The notes under the pieces: model-generated
Database searches by the model: none
Seen by the model: the letters and a program-made list of their open reading frames with translations, nothing else
What the model was told of the DNA's origin: nothing
NCBI GenBank assembly: GCA_041687475.1
Contig: JAWLBW010000251.1
Location: forward strand, 1 to 6,963
DNA from: JAWLBW01 sp041687475
Lineage (GTDB): Bacteria > J088 > JAWLBW01
Reading direction: 5' to 3'
DNA length: 6,963 nucleotides
Position numbers and translations under genes: made by a program
Shown here: piece by piece, positions 6,180 to 6,963 of the stretch
How positions within the stretch are numbered: the stretch's first letter is position 1
Layout: every line of letters starts with the position of its first letter

Positions 6180-6189
6180 CAGGCCGCTC

Positions 6190-6195
6190 ACTATA
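6190..6195 (-). promoter_or_regulatory. Candidate -10 element for cls
   Basis: TATAGT on the minus strand (6195-6190) matches TATAAT at five of six positions. The -35 region at normal spacing (GCGATT or CGATTG) is poor. Transcription from here would give a cls leader of about 145 nt containing one repeat copy, the ACGG/CCGT mini-hairpin at 6172-6159 and the terminator-like hairpin. Confidence 0.3.
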
Positions 6196-6272
6196 CGCTT
6201 TATTCTGCAGGCAATCGCCAGGCGTGGGTACGTATCGCCTGCAATTCAGAATGTCGCTTGTGGCGCAGCCGT

Positions 6273-6300
6273 TTGTATGGTACTTGTGGTGGTTTATACC
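6273..6300 (+). promoter_or_regulatory. Candidate promoter for the Hsp70 gene
   Basis: TTGTAT (6273-6278) and TATACC (6295-6300) are separated by 16 bp; each matches the sigma70 consensus at four of six positions. The predicted start near 6307 would leave a leader of only about eight bases before ATG 6315, again a very short 5' end. The match is moderate. Confidence 0.35.
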
Positions 6301-6314
6301 TGGGGGGCCAAGCG

Positions 6315-6963
6315 ATGAGCGAAACCATATTGGGAATCGATCTGGGTACGACTTCATCCTGCGTCAGTGTTTACGACGGCAAGCGCGTGACCGTGCTTGC
6401 CGATGACAAAGGTTATCGGATTACGCCGAGCTGCGTGGGCGTGACCGAAGATAAGCGCCTGCTGGTCGGGCACCCGGCCAGGCAGCAGGCGGTAACAAAC
6501 CCGCGGGGTACGATTTCGGCGTTCAAACGCCTGATGGGGCAGACCTGGGAGTCGCAGGCCATTCAGACGCTGCGGCAACGGGTACCCTACGGCATCGTAC
6601 GCGGGGTTCAGGGGCAGGCGTCGGTCAACCTTAACGAACGCACGCTTACCCCGATTGAACTGTCGGCGAACCTTTTGCGTACGCTGCGTGAAGCCGCCGC
6701 GGTGCAGTCGGGCAGCGCCGTTCGCAAAGCGGTCATTACCGTGCCGGCCCACTTCAATGAAGTGCAGCGACAGGCAACCATTCTGGCGACGCGCATGGCC
6801 GGGCTCGAGCCGCTGCGCCTGCTGAACGAACCGACGGCGGCGGCGCTGGCCTACGGCACGTCGTTGCGTGGGGCCGGCCGTCGCATCGTTGCCGTGTACG
6901 ACCTCGGAGGAGGCACGTTCGATGTTACCCTTCTTGCCGTCGAGGGCGACGTTTACGAAGTGC
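6315..6963 (+). CDS. Hsp70/DnaK-like chaperone, N-terminal part (cut by window end)
   Basis: The first 216 residues of an Hsp70-family ATPase, a cytoplasmic chaperone that by family cycles with a DnaJ-type cochaperone and a nucleotide exchange factor. Visible landmarks of the nucleotide-binding domain are GIDLGTTSSCVSVYDG (7-22, phosphate 1), VTNPRGTISAFKRLMG (60-75) with K71 at the position of the catalytic Lys of DnaK, ITVPAHFNEVQRQAT (141-155), LNEPTAAALAYG (170-181), and VYDLGGGTFDVTLL (194-207, phosphate 2), with T201 at the DnaK autophosphorylation position. It departs from canonical DnaK in several places, for instance AHFNEVQ instead of AYFNDAQ, and no heat-shock regulatory site is seen, so a secondary paralogue is likely. 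The start is ATG 6315, with a G-run (6302-6307) seven bases upstream as a weak SD. The substrate-binding domain and any fused C-terminal domain lie outside the window. Confidence 0.92.
   Translation, partial: MSETILGIDLGTTSSCVSVYDGKRVTVLADDKGYRITPSCVGVTEDKRLLVGHPARQQAVTNPRGTISAFKRLMGQTWESQAIQTLRQRVPYGIVRGVQGQASVNLNERTLTPIELSANLLRTLREAAAVQSGSAVRKAVITVPAHFNEVQRQATILATRMAGLEPLRLLNEPTAAALAYGTSLRGAGRRIVAVYDLGGGTFDVTLLAVEGDVYEV

Larger units (their letters stand above)
6039..6314. other. Divergent intergenic region between cls and the Hsp70 gene (276 bp)
   Basis: There is no coding sequence I can support here. It holds candidate promoters for both neighbours, a 13-base direct repeat interrupted once by two bases (6115-6129 and 6167-6179), a hairpin with a T-run on the minus strand (6111-6139), the perfect palindrome TTCTGCAGAA (6101-6110), and a heptamer CTTGTGG twice (6257-6263 and 6283-6289). 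I see no CIRCE inverted repeat and no sigma32-type promoter in front of the Hsp70 gene. Confidence 0.5.

Noticed and set aside
6155..6180. tRNA T-arm-like sequence (GGTCGAACC region) in the cls/Hsp70 intergenic region
   Set aside because: The loop is one base short, no acceptor or anticodon stem can be drawn around it, and no CCA follows; probably coincidence or part of the repeat.

Overview
This is a G+C-rich (by eye about 60-65%), densely coded bacterial chromosomal window with housekeeping-type genes and no mobile element, CRISPR array, rRNA or tRNA. Several start sites have Shine-Dalgarno sequences, and two others have a promoter placed so close to the start codon that the mRNA would be leaderless or nearly so. 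A free-standing E2-type acyltransferase, a DUF4230 protein, a two-HKD cardiolipin synthase and an Hsp70 that looks like a DnaK paralogue suggest a Gram-negative bacterium, perhaps of deltaproteobacterial/Myxococcota type. The taxonomic guess is weak and rests on gene content only.

Layout. 1-1295 (minus): most of a GltS-family sodium/glutamate symporter, its C-terminus cut by the window edge. 1433-1930 (plus): a PaaI/4HBT hotdog thioesterase, divergent from gltS. 1932-2099 (minus): a 55-codon gene for a charged, His-rich small protein, ending 1 bp from the thioesterase stop. 2100-2408: a 309-bp divergent intergenic region with GC-rich hairpins. 2409-3323 (plus): the catalytic domain of a 2-oxoacid dehydrogenase E2 acyltransferase without lipoyl or E1/E3-binding domains. 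3378-4142 (plus): a membrane-anchored DUF4230 protein. 4197-4559 (plus): a single-domain degenerate response-regulator receiver with Glu at the phospho-acceptor position. 4590-6038 (minus): cardiolipin synthase. 6039-6314: a divergent intergenic region with candidate promoters, a near-exact repeat and a terminator-like hairpin in the presumed cls leader. 6315-6963 (plus): the N-terminal third of an Hsp70/DnaK-like chaperone, cut by the window end.

The genes do not form one obvious operon. The three central plus-strand genes (E2-like, DUF4230, pseudo-receiver) are separated by two 54-bp gaps. Each gap carries its own sigma70-type promoter abutting the next start codon, so they look independently transcribed. 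Membrane lipid synthesis (cls), solute transport (gltS), acyl-thioester chemistry (thioesterase, E2-like) and chaperone function sit side by side, but the sequence does not prove a common pathway. The most unusual elements are the phosphomimetic-looking receiver, the paired leaderless promoters, the lipoyl-less E2 and the possible attenuator ahead of cls.
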